This document shows, one piece after another, positions 16,023 to 25,600 of a stretch of DNA of 64,000 bases. How positions within the stretch are numbered: the stretch's first letter is position 1; each line of letters starts with the position of its first letter. The stretch is from Pseudogemmobacter bohemicus (GTDB lineage: Bacteria; Pseudomonadota; Alphaproteobacteria; Rhodobacterales; Rhodobacteraceae), in the NCBI RefSeq assembly GCF_003290025.1, contig NZ_QNHG01000003.1:522460-586459 (forward strand). The letters are read 5' to 3'. The notes under the pieces are model-generated. The model made no database searches. It worked only from the letters and a program-made list of their open reading frames with translations, and had not been told where the DNA came from. The position numbers and the translations under genes are program-made.

Positions 16023-17798
16023 CTAGAACGCCTCTGCTGCCAATGCCATGACCGGATCGGCGCCGCTTTCGATCTTTGCCAGATGCATCGTACAGGCCGG
16101 CAGCTGGCGGGCCATGTAATAGCGGCCAGTGGCGATCTTTGCCTCAAGGTAGTCTTTGTCTCCTGCTCCCGCATCCAGCGCGGTAAAGGCGGCTTTGGCC
16201 ATTTTCACCCACATCAGACCAAGGCAGACATGGCCTGTCAGATGCAGGAAATCCGACGATCCTGCCAGCGCCGCATCCGGGTTTTTCATGCCGTTTTGCA
16301 TGAAATACAGTGCCGCCGCCTGCAGCTGTTTCGACGCGGATTTCAGCGCCCCGGCAAAAGGCTGCATCCGCTTATCCCCGTCATGGGCGCGGCATTCGGC
16401 TTTGATCAGGTCAAGAAACGCCATCACATGCCTGCCGCCATCCGCTGCCAGCTTGCGCCCGACCAGATCCAGCGCCTGGACGCCATTCGCGCCCTCATAG
16501 ATCATGGCGATCCGTGCATCACGGACGAACTGGCTCATCCCCTGTTCTTCGATATAGCCATGGCCGCCGAAAATCTGCTGTGCCTGCACCGCAGCCTCGA
16601 AGCCCTTATCGGTCTGGAAGCCCTTGATCACCGGGGTCAGGAGCCCGATCAGCCCATCTGCCGCCGCATCATCCGAGCGATGCGCACGGTCGATCAGCGA
16701 TGCGCCCCAGAAGGTCAGCGCGCGGGCGCCTTCGACAAAGCTCTTCTGATCCATCAGCATCCGGCGGATATCGGGGTGCACGATCAGCGGATCGGCGGCG
16801 CCACCCGGGTTCTGCACCCCGGTCACCGCCCGGCCCTGGAGCCGGTCTTTCGCGTAAGTAACGGCGTTCTGATAAGCAGCCTCTGCCACCGCATAGCCCT
16901 GGAGGCCCACCCCCAGACGCGCCTCGTTCATCATGGTGAACATGGCCCGCATCCCCTTGTGGAGATCGCCCAGCAGCCAGCCCTTCGCGCCATCGTAATT
17001 CAGCACGCAGGTGGCATTGCCATGGATGCCCATTTTCTCTTCGATCTTGCCGGTTGAGACGCCGTTTCTCGCCCCGGGATTGCCATCCTCACCCACCAGA
17101 AACTTCGGCACGATGAAGAGCGAGATGCCTTTGGTGCCCTCGCCGCCGCCGGGCGCGCGGGCCAATACCAGATGGATGATGTTTTCCGCCAGATCATGGT
17201 CGCCGGCCGAGATGAAGATCTTCTGACCGGTGATCAGGTAAGAGCCATCCTCCTGCGGCTCGGCTTTCGTGCGCAAGAGGCCCAGATCGGTGCCGCAATG
17301 CGGCTCGGTCAGGTTCATGGTGCCGGTCCAGTCGCAGGCGATCATCTTCGGCAGATACATCGCCTTTTGCGCGTCCGTGCCATGGGTGTGGATGGCCGAA
17401 ACCGCACCATGGGTCAGGCCCTGATACATGTTGAAGGCCATATTGGCCGAGACGAAAATCTCGCCCACGGCGCAATTCACCAGATAGGGCAGCCCCTGGC
17501 CGCCATATTCCGGATCGCAGTCAAGTGCGGTCCAGCCACCCTCTTTCATCGCTGCAAAGGCGGCTTTGAACCCGTCAGGCGTACGGACATTGCCGTTTTC
17601 CAGCACGCAACCCTGGCGGTCGCCGGTCGCGTTCAGGGGGGCCAGCACGGCGGAGGCGACCTTGCCGGCCTCTTCCAGCACGGCGCCGGTAAAGGCGCGG
17701 TCAAGGTCGCTGTAGCCCGGGATATCAAGGACAGAGATTGCAAAGACATCATGCAACAGGAACTGCATATCCTTCACCGGTGCGTTATAGCCTGTCAT
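16023..17798 (-). CDS. Acyl-CoA dehydrogenase (long form with C-terminal domain, DmdC/AcdA-like)
   Basis: 591 residues, the long acyl-CoA dehydrogenase class. Seen: [13 protein letters not shown] near residue 165 and [16 protein letters not shown] near 195 (FAD/substrate region), [22 protein letters not shown] near 270, [23 protein letters not shown] near 440 with the following Glu in [18 protein letters not shown], and a roughly 120-residue C-terminal helical extension. The class includes 3-methylthiopropionyl-CoA dehydrogenases and general medium/long-chain enzymes; the substrate cannot be chosen here. It is the first enzyme of beta-oxidation and heads this cluster behind the MerR regulator. 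Confidence 0.92.
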   Translation of the reverse strand: MTGYNAPVKDMQFLLHDVFAISVLDIPGYSDLDRAFTGAVLEEAGKVASAVLAPLNATGDRQGCVLENGNVRTPDGFKAAFAAMKEGGWTALDCDPEYGGQGLPYLVNCAVGEIFVSANMAFNMYQGLTHGAVSAIHTHGTDAQKAMYLPKMIACDWTGTMNLTEPHCGTDLGLLRTKAEPQEDGSYLITGQKIFISAGDHDLAENIIHLVLARAPGGGEGTKGISLFIVPKFLVGEDGNPGARNGVSTGKIEEKMGIHGNATCVLNYDGAKGWLLGDLHKGMRAMFTMMNEARLGVGLQGYAVAEAAYQNAVTYAKDRLQGRAVTGVQNPGGAADPLIVHPDIRRMLMDQKSFVEGARALTFWGASLIDRAHRSDDAAADGLIGLLTPVIKGFQTDKGFEAAVQAQQIFGGHGYIEEQGMSQFVRDARIAMIYEGANGVQALDLVGRKLAADGGRHVMAFLDLIKAECRAHDGDKRMQPFAGALKSASKQLQAAALYFMQNGMKNPDAALAGSSDFLHLTGHVCLGLMWVKMAKAAFTALDAGAGDKDYLEAKIATGRYYMARQLPACTMHLAKIESGADPVMALAAEAF

Positions 17799-17891
17799 TG
17801 CTCTCTCCCTTCAGGTCTGATCCAGGACTGTCGCGCGGGCTCTCCCGACCCTGCGGCAATCATCCCGGCGGTTATTATCCGGCGGTTATTG

Positions 17892-18308
17892 TCAGGGCTT
17901 GCCCGCATCCTTGCCCGGGCCCTGGCTGCGGGTGGCAGCGATCAGGCCCGCGCCGGCCTCCAGCTCGGCTTTCAGATCGGCGATTGCCAGCGTCAGCTCG
18001 TCGCGCTGCTGTTCCATGGCGCGCAGCCGATCCTGGGCCAGCGCCCATGTATGTTCCATCTGCGCGAGGTTGGATCCGTCGCGGGCATAGAGATTCAGCA
18101 CCTGGCGGATGTCTTCCAGCGAAAAGCCAAAGCGTTTGCCGCGCAGGATGATGGTCAGCCGCGCCCTTTCGCGCTTTGTATAAAGCCGTTGTGCGCCTTT
18201 GCGGATCGGGGAAAGCAGCTCCTTCGCCTCGTAAAAGCGCAGCGTCCTCGGGGTGACGTCAAAAGCGTCACACATCTCGCGGATGGTCATCTGCTCTTCG
18301 TTGGGCAT
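17892..18308 (-). CDS. MerR family transcriptional regulator
   Basis: 138 residues. Seen: winged-helix DNA-binding domain at the N-terminus (TIREMCDAFDVTPRTLRFYE, residues 8-27; KGAQRLYTKRERARLTIILRGKRFGFSLEDIRQVLNLY after it), then a long coiled coil (residues 80-125) for dimerisation and no cysteine-rich metal site. This fits the MerR subgroup found beside acyl-CoA dehydrogenase clusters in alphaproteobacteria, so it probably controls the beta-oxidation genes downstream, with an acyl-CoA or fatty acid as a possible ligand (inference). Confidence 0.88.
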   Translation of the reverse strand: MPNEEQMTIREMCDAFDVTPRTLRFYEAKELLSPIRKGAQRLYTKRERARLTIILRGKRFGFSLEDIRQVLNLYARDGSNLAQMEHTWALAQDRLRAMEQQRDELTLAIADLKAELEAGAGLIAATRSQGPGKDAGKP

Positions 18309-18673
18309 GGTCGTGTTTCCTGACTCGTTGTTTCAGACATGTGCTCTGCGGTGCTGTGATGCAATCAGGTTTACCTTCGCGTCAAGAAAACGTCGCGTCA
18401 CGGAGGGGGCACCGGCAGGGCTTTGCCGCTGCCGGCCCGTTTGGAGGGGATTGCGATGCCACTGACGGCTGCCCGGGGCGTTTCGGAGGCAGGGTGATGG
18501 CGCGCGCGCTTGTCCCGGATGCCGGCCCCTATGCTGGCCCGGAGCGCGTGGTCAGCTCTCGCGCGGTCTTTCCCCGACCTGGTCTGGCCGGGCGAGAATG
18601 GGGCGTGTTCCACTCTGCGCGCCCGTCACCGGACAGCGATCAGAACGGGCCAGTAATCAGAACCGGCCAGCGG
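18309..18673. other. Intergenic stretch, no gene recognised
   Basis: About 365 bases between the MerR gene and the 3' end of the kinase gene. Open frames here look like GC-driven noise. The right end (about 18638-18685) holds three imperfect copies of a TCAGAACGGGCCAG-like unit, the last reaching into the kinase stop. The MerR promoter must lie at the left end. Confidence 0.5.
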
Positions 18674-21600
18674 TCAGAACGGGCTGCCGGTCTCCGGCGG
18701 GCGGCAGCCTTCGGCGGCAAACTCCATCACCACGGCACTGATCTCTGATTTGCGCAGCGGTTTGGTCAGGTAGCGGTCCATGCCCGAGGCAAGAATACCC
18801 TCTTCATCGCCCTCCATCGCATGGGCGGTGAGCGCGATGATCGGCACCGGTTTCAGTCCGCGCGCCGCCTCGCTGGCGCGGATCGCCCGCGTGGCTTCGC
18901 GCCCGTCCATTCCTGGCATCGAGACATCCATGAAGATCAGGTCGGGCTGATAGCTTTCCCATTCTGCCAGCGCCTCATGCCCATTGCCGGCGAAACGCAG
19001 CTCGATATCCAGAGAGCGCAGCATTTTTTGCAGCACCAGCTGATTGGTCCGGTTATCCTCGGCTGCAAGGATCCGCATGGCGCGCAGGCTTTGTGCGACG
19101 GGGGGCTGGGCCTCGGGCAAGGCCGGTTTCGGCTCGGCCGGCAGGGTCAGGCTGGTCAACAGCCGATACAGCTCGGCCCGGAGCACCGGTTTTTGCAAGA
19201 TCGCATTGATCGCGTCGCCTCCGGCCTCGCGCGCCGCAAGCGGGCTGGAGGAAAGCAGCACCAGGGGCTTGTCATAGCCCGCCTTCCGCAGCTTTTTCGC
19301 CAGAACCACCCCGTCCATCCCCGGCATTTCGTGATCGGCCAGCACCACATCCGGCATCAGCCCGGCGGCGATCCGCTCCAGCGCATCCTGGCCCGATCGG
19401 CTGAGCACCACCTCGGTGCCGCAGGGCGTCAGCTGGCGCTCAAGGATGGTGCGGTTGATGAACTGGTCATCGACCACCAGGGCGGTCCCGATCGAGACCG
19501 GCAGCCGTTCCGGCCCGGTATCCTCGGCCAGCGGCAGCGCGAGGCGGAAGCCGAAGACCGAGCCCTTGCCATATTCACTGTCGACCCAGACCGCGCCATC
19601 CATCCGTTCGATCAGGCGCCGCGTGATGGCAAGGCCAAGACCGGTGCCTTCGAATTTGCGGTTCCTTTCATCGTCGACCTGGTAGAATTCGCCGAAAACA
19701 TGATCGAGCAGATTTGTCGGAATGCCGATCCCGGTATCCTCGACCGTGACATGCAGCTGATGGCGACCGTCCTCCACCTCCATCCCCACAACGCGGGTAA
19801 GGACATGGCCGCTGGCAGTGAATTTGACCGCATTGCCGATCAGATTGGTCAGCACCTGCCGCAGCCGCCCGGGATCACCGGTGAAGCGTGTGGGCAGGAA
19901 GACATCGTAATCGATCATCAGATCAATGCCTTTTTCCCGGGCGCGCGGCTGCAAAAGCATCACCACCTCATGGATGGTGCGCTCGAAATCGAAATCCTCG
20001 GGATGCAGCGTCAGCCGCTCGGCCTCGATTTTCGAGTAATCGAGAATGTCGTTGATGATCACCAGCAGCGCCTCGCCCGATGAGCGGATCGTCTCGGCAA
20101 AGAGGCGCTGTTCGTCGGATAGCGTTGTGTCGCAAAGCAGATCCGCCATGCCGACCACGCCGTTCATCGGGGTGCGGATCTCATGGCTCATATTGGCAAG
20201 GAAGGCGGATTTCGCCCGGCTGGCGGCCTCGGCCGCAAGGCGCGCGGCCTCGAGCGCCGCCGCCTGCTCGCGCAGCTGGGTGATGTCGACCCGCAGCCCG
20301 ACTCGGCCGCCATCGGGGGTTTCCTTGTCGATCGAGCGCAGCCAGCGCCCGTCTTTCAGCTGATGCTCGCCTTCGGCAGCGGGACCGCGATGTTCCAGCA
20401 TTCGCGCGCGGACCCATTCCTCCTCGCGCCCGCGGGCTTCGGGGTATTCTCCCAGCGAGAGGCCGTAACGCAGGATCTCCTCGAAGGTGACGCCGGGGGA
20501 CATCATCGGGGCCGAGGTCTTGTAGATGTCGCGGTAACTCTGGTTGCAGATCACCATTTTGTCCTCGCTGTCAAAAAGCACGAAACCATCGGGAATTGCC
20601 TCGATTGCGGTCCAGATCCGCATTTGTTGGGTGATGTCGACGACCTGGCACAGCATCCCGTCATCGCGGGTAAAGCGGGCAGCAAGCCGGACCCAGCCAC
20701 CATCACCCAGTTGCAGCAGAAGGTCGGGCGGCGGTTGCGGCATCGGTTGCGCCGGCGGCCAGTCCGCCAGGGGCTGGTCGCCGGAGCGCAGGAGGCCATG
20801 GCCGGTTGCATGGTCGAGGATCTCGGCGAGGCTTAGCCCCGTTGCTCCGGTCCCGATGCCGATGCCGAAGGTGATGCGGAAAGAGCGGTTCGCGGCCAGC
20901 AGACAGTGTGCCGGGTCGAACAGGGCGAGCCCGTCGGGCAGAGCATCCAGCGCCGGCCAGGCCTCGGCACAGGCGACCGGCAGCCCCGGGGGCAGACCCG
21001 GGGACACACTGGATTCCGCCCGATCAGGGGCAGGGGGATGTCTGCGCCGTTCGGTGGTCGCGCCGGTATTCATGGGCGCAGGGGCCGCCGCGCGGCCATG
21101 GGGGGCGGTGACCGGTCTTTCCGGCTGATCCGCTGGTGCGGTGGGCGCAGAGCCCGCGCGGCTGTGACGGGCGCGGAGGAAGGCCGGGGGGGCGATGGGC
21201 TCTCTTGCTGCCGCGACCGGGGATGGTTCCACATCCGTCCGCAGGCGCGGGGCGGTTGCGAGGGGGTGCCCGGCTGGTGCGGTTGCGGCAGGCGGAACCT
21301 CTCGCGCGGTGGGGGGGGGGCGTCTGGTCGGATGGCGCATGAAAGCGACGGGCGCGGATGGATCCTCGCTGCCTGGCGCAGTGTTCCTCTGCGGCGGGGG
21401 TGCGTTCAGGCTTGCCGGATCCGGAGCGGGGGTGTCGACGGGAGCCGTGACCGGCGCCGCAGGCTCCGCTGCGACGGCCTGAACAAGGGCGGATGGTGCA
21501 GTGGCAGGAAGCTCCGCGTCGGAATGTGGCTGACCGGTCCCGCGATGTGAGAATTGCGTGGCAGTGGCGGGGGCAGCGGCGGAGAGGGGCAGGCTGTCCT

Positions 21601-22435
21601 GGGACGATTCCACTGTGGCGGGCTCGGGATGGGCAGCGGCTGTCGCCACCGCCGGGATGGGCTGCAGCGGATCGGGATGGGCCGGGGCTGCCCTGTCGGG
21701 CAGGATGGGAGGCGGGCCTCCGGGCACGGCGGCGCGAGGCGCAGGGGAGGCGGCTGAGGGATCGGTTGCAATGGAAGCGTCTGTCGGGAGAGCTTCGGCA
21801 AAGGCAGCATAGGCTCCAGGACGGGCAGGTTCGGGTGAGCCGGACAGATCAGACACTGATGCGCCCGGCGCAGGGGAGGCGGGCGCGGGGCTGGCAGGCA
21901 TGGGGGCGGTGGGTAAGGGGGCGGTGGGCTCTGATGTGGTGGGCGCGGCGGAGACCGGATCCGCTGAAACAGAACGGGTCGGGTCGGGTATAAGCGGTGC
22001 CGATCCGGGTGATGCCGGTGCCGAAGGGGTTGGCGCCGCAGAGATTGGTGCCTCGGTGATGGGGCCAGCGGAGACGGGTGCAGGCTGAGCCGGAGCAGCG
22101 GAAACCGGCACCCCGGGATCTGTCGCCCCCGGATCTGTCGCCTCCGGAACTGGCACCCCTGTATCCGGCACCCCGGCATCTGGTGGAGCGGGGACGGGCG
22201 GGCGGGAGGCGGATGCTGGCGCAGCGGCTGCCGGTGCGCGGGCCGGCCCGGCGGATGTCGGGGCATCCGGTTGCGCCGATGGCGGCATCGCCTGACGTTG
22301 TGGCCAGACGAGGCTGCGGCTGTGCCGCGCCAGCCGCTCTTCGGCGGTGGCGAGTTCGCGGGTTCGCAGGGCCAGCAGGCGTTCTGCCGCAAGCCTGGCG
22401 CGCCTTTCCAGGGCCAGTCGTTCTGACAGTTCCAT
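18674..22435 (-). CDS. Hybrid sensor histidine kinase with two receiver domains and a very long Pro/Ala-rich insert
   Basis: About 1253 residues. Order from the N-terminus: a short coiled coil (ELSERLALERRARLAAERLL); roughly 400 residues of low-complexity Pro/Ala/Ser/Thr sequence; two PAS-like domains (GLALFDP-type and DGFVLFDSEDKMVICNQSYR); HisKA with the phospho-His box MSHEIRTPMNGVVG near 750; HATPase with the N, G1 and G2 boxes (LIGNAVKFTASG, DTGIGIP, GTGLGLAI); receiver 1 (DVVLADHEMPGMDG); receiver 2 (DLIFMDVSMPGMDG). No transmembrane segment is seen, so it is probably cytoplasmic. Start set at the ATG at 22435 with AAGGCGGGA upstream; a TTG 30 codons earlier is possible. The signal is unknown; no HPt or partner regulator lies adjacent. 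Confidence 0.88.
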   Translation of the reverse strand: MELSERLALERRARLAAERLLALRTRELATAEERLARHSRSLVWPQRQAMPPSAQPDAPTSAGPARAPAAAAPASASRPPVPAPPDAGVPDTGVPVPEATDPGATDPGVPVSAAPAQPAPVSAGPITEAPISAAPTPSAPASPGSAPLIPDPTRSVSADPVSAAPTTSEPTAPLPTAPMPASPAPASPAPGASVSDLSGSPEPARPGAYAAFAEALPTDASIATDPSAASPAPRAAVPGGPPPILPDRAAPAHPDPLQPIPAVATAAAHPEPATVESSQDSLPLSAAAPATATQFSHRGTGQPHSDAELPATAPSALVQAVAAEPAAPVTAPVDTPAPDPASLNAPPPQRNTAPGSEDPSAPVAFMRHPTRRPPPTAREVPPAATAPAGHPLATAPRLRTDVEPSPVAAAREPIAPPAFLRARHSRAGSAPTAPADQPERPVTAPHGRAAAPAPMNTGATTERRRHPPAPDRAESSVSPGLPPGLPVACAEAWPALDALPDGLALFDPAHCLLAANRSFRITFGIGIGTGATGLSLAEILDHATGHGLLRSGDQPLADWPPAQPMPQPPPDLLLQLGDGGWVRLAARFTRDDGMLCQVVDITQQMRIWTAIEAIPDGFVLFDSEDKMVICNQSYRDIYKTSAPMMSPGVTFEEILRYGLSLGEYPEARGREEEWVRARMLEHRGPAAEGEHQLKDGRWLRSIDKETPDGGRVGLRVDITQLREQAAALEAARLAAEAASRAKSAFLANMSHEIRTPMNGVVGMADLLCDTTLSDEQRLFAETIRSSGEALLVIINDILDYSKIEAERLTLHPEDFDFERTIHEVVMLLQPRAREKGIDLMIDYDVFLPTRFTGDPGRLRQVLTNLIGNAVKFTASGHVLTRVVGMEVEDGRHQLHVTVEDTGIGIPTNLLDHVFGEFYQVDDERNRKFEGTGLGLAITRRLIERMDGAVWVDSEYGKGSVFGFRLALPLAEDTGPERLPVSIGTALVVDDQFINRTILERQLTPCGTEVVLSRSGQDALERIAAGLMPDVVLADHEMPGMDGVVLAKKLRKAGYDKPLVLLSSSPLAAREAGGDAINAILQKPVLRAELYRLLTSLTLPAEPKPALPEAQPPVAQSLRAMRILAAEDNRTNQLVLQKMLRSLDIELRFAGNGHEALAEWESYQPDLIFMDVSMPGMDGREATRAIRASEAARGLKPVPIIALTAHAMEGDEEGILASGMDRYLTKPLRKSEISAVVMEFAAEGCRPPETGSPF

Positions 22436-22667
22436 TCCCGCCTTTATCCAGGACCAGGGTTTCCACGCGCCGGACCCCGATTTATGCGCGGAAGTCCGGT
22501 TTTCCGGACCACCTTCGCCGTTCAAAATGAAGCAGGAGTTAACGGGGGAGAATTCGGTTCACCCCTATCTGCTTTCGCCCATGCGCAGCCCGCCCGGCCC
22601 TTGCCCGGTGGGCGGGCGCGTGCGAAGCTGGGAAGAGTGCCATGGCCGGCCTACGGGAGTATTTGTG

Positions 22668-25600
22668 ATGCGCAATTTCGTCAGAATTCTTGTGATGGCG
22701 ACCGCAATCGCCCTGCCTTCAATGGTGCCGGCGCAGGATCTTATCCCCGAGCGGCGTTCGGTCATCATGCGCGATTCGGATTTGCCGGGCGGCGATATCG
22801 GATCGGTATTCGACACCACCATCGAGGCCTGCGAACGCGCCTGTGTCACCAATACCCAATGCGATGCCTGGACCTTCAACAACCGCAATGGCAGCTGTTT
22901 CCTGAAATCCGATCCCGGCGCTCCGGAAAGCTTTGTTGGCGCGCAATCGGGCTGGGTTGTCGCCGCGGCCCCGGGCGCCGAGGCCCGCGCGAAAGACCGT
23001 CGCGCCGAGCTGAGTTTCCTTTACGACGGGGAATTCTCAGCGGCGCTTGATGTCGCAACGGCGCTGGGCCGCACCCATGCGACCGGCGATCAGAGTGCGG
23101 ATGACCTGCTGCGCCAGGCCGCCACCGCCGAGGCCGAGTTCAACTTCGTCAATGCCGTGAACCGGACCGGCGCCGCGCTGGCGATTCTCGATGATGCCGA
23201 TACCTGGGCAGAATATGCCCGCCGCGCCAATATCGTCGGCGATGGGCCGTCGTCGTCGGACAAGGGCTGGTACAAATCCCGGGCCTGGTATGGCGCGCTG
23301 AACGCCTATCTGCGCGCGGACAGCAAGGCACAGCGCCATTCGATCCTGGTTTTTGCAGCAGTGCTGATGGAAGAGCGGGGCATGGGCCGCGAGATGGTCC
23401 AGGCGCTGCGCCTCGCGCAATCGCTGCAACCACGCGACGATACCGCCGCGATGCTCGATGATGCGATGAGCAAATACGGCTTCCGCATCGAAGAGCACCA
23501 GGTCGAATCCGATCTGGCCCGTCCGCGCGTCTGCGCCACCTTTACCGAGGATCTGAAACCCGCCGATGTCGATTACGGCGATTATGTCCGGCTGCCCTCG
23601 GGCGGCACGGCGGTCGAGATGGCGGATAAGCGCAAGCTTTGCGTCACCGGCCTGGTCCATGGCGAGCGCTATACCCTGACCTTCCGCGAGGGGCTGCCGG
23701 CCGCCGATGGCCAGACGCTTGCAAAGGATATCGAAATCTCGGTCTATGTCGGTGACCGCACCGCTGCGGTGCGCTTCCCGGGCCGCGGCTATGTGCTGCC
23801 GAAATCCGGCGATGCCGCGCTGCCGGTCGAGACCGTCAACCTGGACAAGCTGGATCTGCAGCTTTTCAAGGTCAGCGACCGCAATATGTTGCGCGCCATC
23901 CAGAACGACTATTTCGGCTCGCCTATCAACTATTACTCGGAATATTATTTCACCGACGAGATCGGTGAGAAGGTCTGGGAGGGTTCGGCCTCGATGAAGG
24001 TCGAGGTGAACAAGGATGTCACCACCCGCCTGCCGCTGGCCGAGGCGCTGCAGGGCCGCGATGCCGGCATCTATGCGCTGCGGGCGGCGATTCCGGGCAA
24101 GGACAATTACGACTTCCCACCGGCCTGGCAGTGGTTCGTGGTCTCGGATCTGGGCGTCACCAGCATGTCGGGTGTCGACGGGCTGCATGTCTTCGTGCGC
24201 AGCCTTGGGACTGCCGGCGCGAAAGAGGGCGTCACTGTTCAGCTGCTGAACCGGGCGAATACGCCGCTGGCCGAGGTGACCACCGATGCCCAGGGCTATG
24301 CCCGGTTCGAACCGGGTCTCTTGCGCGGCACTGCGAGCTCGGCCCCGGCACTGCTGGTGGTAACGGATGGCGAGAAGGATATCTCGTTCCTGTCGCTGAC
24401 CGATCCGGAATTCGACCTCTCCGACCGGGGGGTCGAGGGGCGCGAGGCTGCGCCGCCGGTCGATGTCTTCCTGACCACCGATCGCGGTGCCTATCGGGCG
24501 GGCGAGACCGTCTATGCCACCGCCATCGCGCGCGATCCGAAAGCCGAGGCCGTGGCCGGCCTGCCGCTGACCGCGATCCTGACGCGTCCGGACGGTGTTG
24601 AATATTCCCGCAGCCTGATCGCGGATCAGGGCGCAGGCGGCTATGTCTTTGAGATGCCGGTTGCCGGCGCCGCGCCGCGCGGCACCTGGTCTCTGTCGGT
24701 CTATGCCGATACCGAAGCGGCGGCGCTGGCCTCGTATACGTTCCTTGTCGAGGATTTCCTGCCCGAGCGCATCGACTTTGCACTTGATGGCGGAGAGAGC
24801 GACCTGTCGCTGGCCGATCCCTGGATGAATATAGACCTGACCGCAAAATATCTCTTCGGGGCGCCGGCTGCGGCGATGGAGATCGAGGGCGAGACCTATC
24901 TGCGCGCGGCCCAGGGGCTGAAAGCCTGGCCGGGCTATGTCTTCGGCCGCTATGATCAGCCCTTCGAGTCGCGGATGGACAGCTTTCAGGGCGGCGCGAC
25001 CGATGACGCGGGCAAGGCGCGGCTCGATCTTGCGCTTCCCGGCGCGGATGGTCTCGAAGCCGATCGCCCGCTGACCGCAACCGCCGTGGTGCGGGTTGCC
25101 GAAGGCTCGGGGCGTCCGGTTGAACGCCGCATCGAAAAGAACGTCACCCCTGCCAATGCGATGATCGGCGTCAAACCGGAATTCGATGGCGTGGTGGCCG
25201 AGGGGTCTGATGCGCTCTTCCTGCTGCAAGGCATTGGCCCGGATCAGAAACCCGCGCCGATGGAGGTCAAATGGACCCTGACCCGGCTGGAGAATGACTG
25301 GCAGTGGTATCAGAGCTATGGCAGCTGGTATTGGGAGCCGGTGAGCACCCGTACCCAGGTCGCCGATGGCACCGCGACGCTTGGCGGAGCCGATCCGGTG
25401 CGGATCTCGGCGCCGGTCGGCTGGGGTGAGTATGAGCTGAAGGTCGAGCGGATCGACGGGGAAACCGCCGTGACCTCGACCAGCTTCTGGTCGGGCTGGT
25501 ATGCGCCCGCCGATGTTTCGGCAACGCCGGATACGCTGGAACTGTCGCTGGACAAGCCCGCTTATAAATCGGGCGAGACCGCGCAGCTGAGGGTAGTGCC

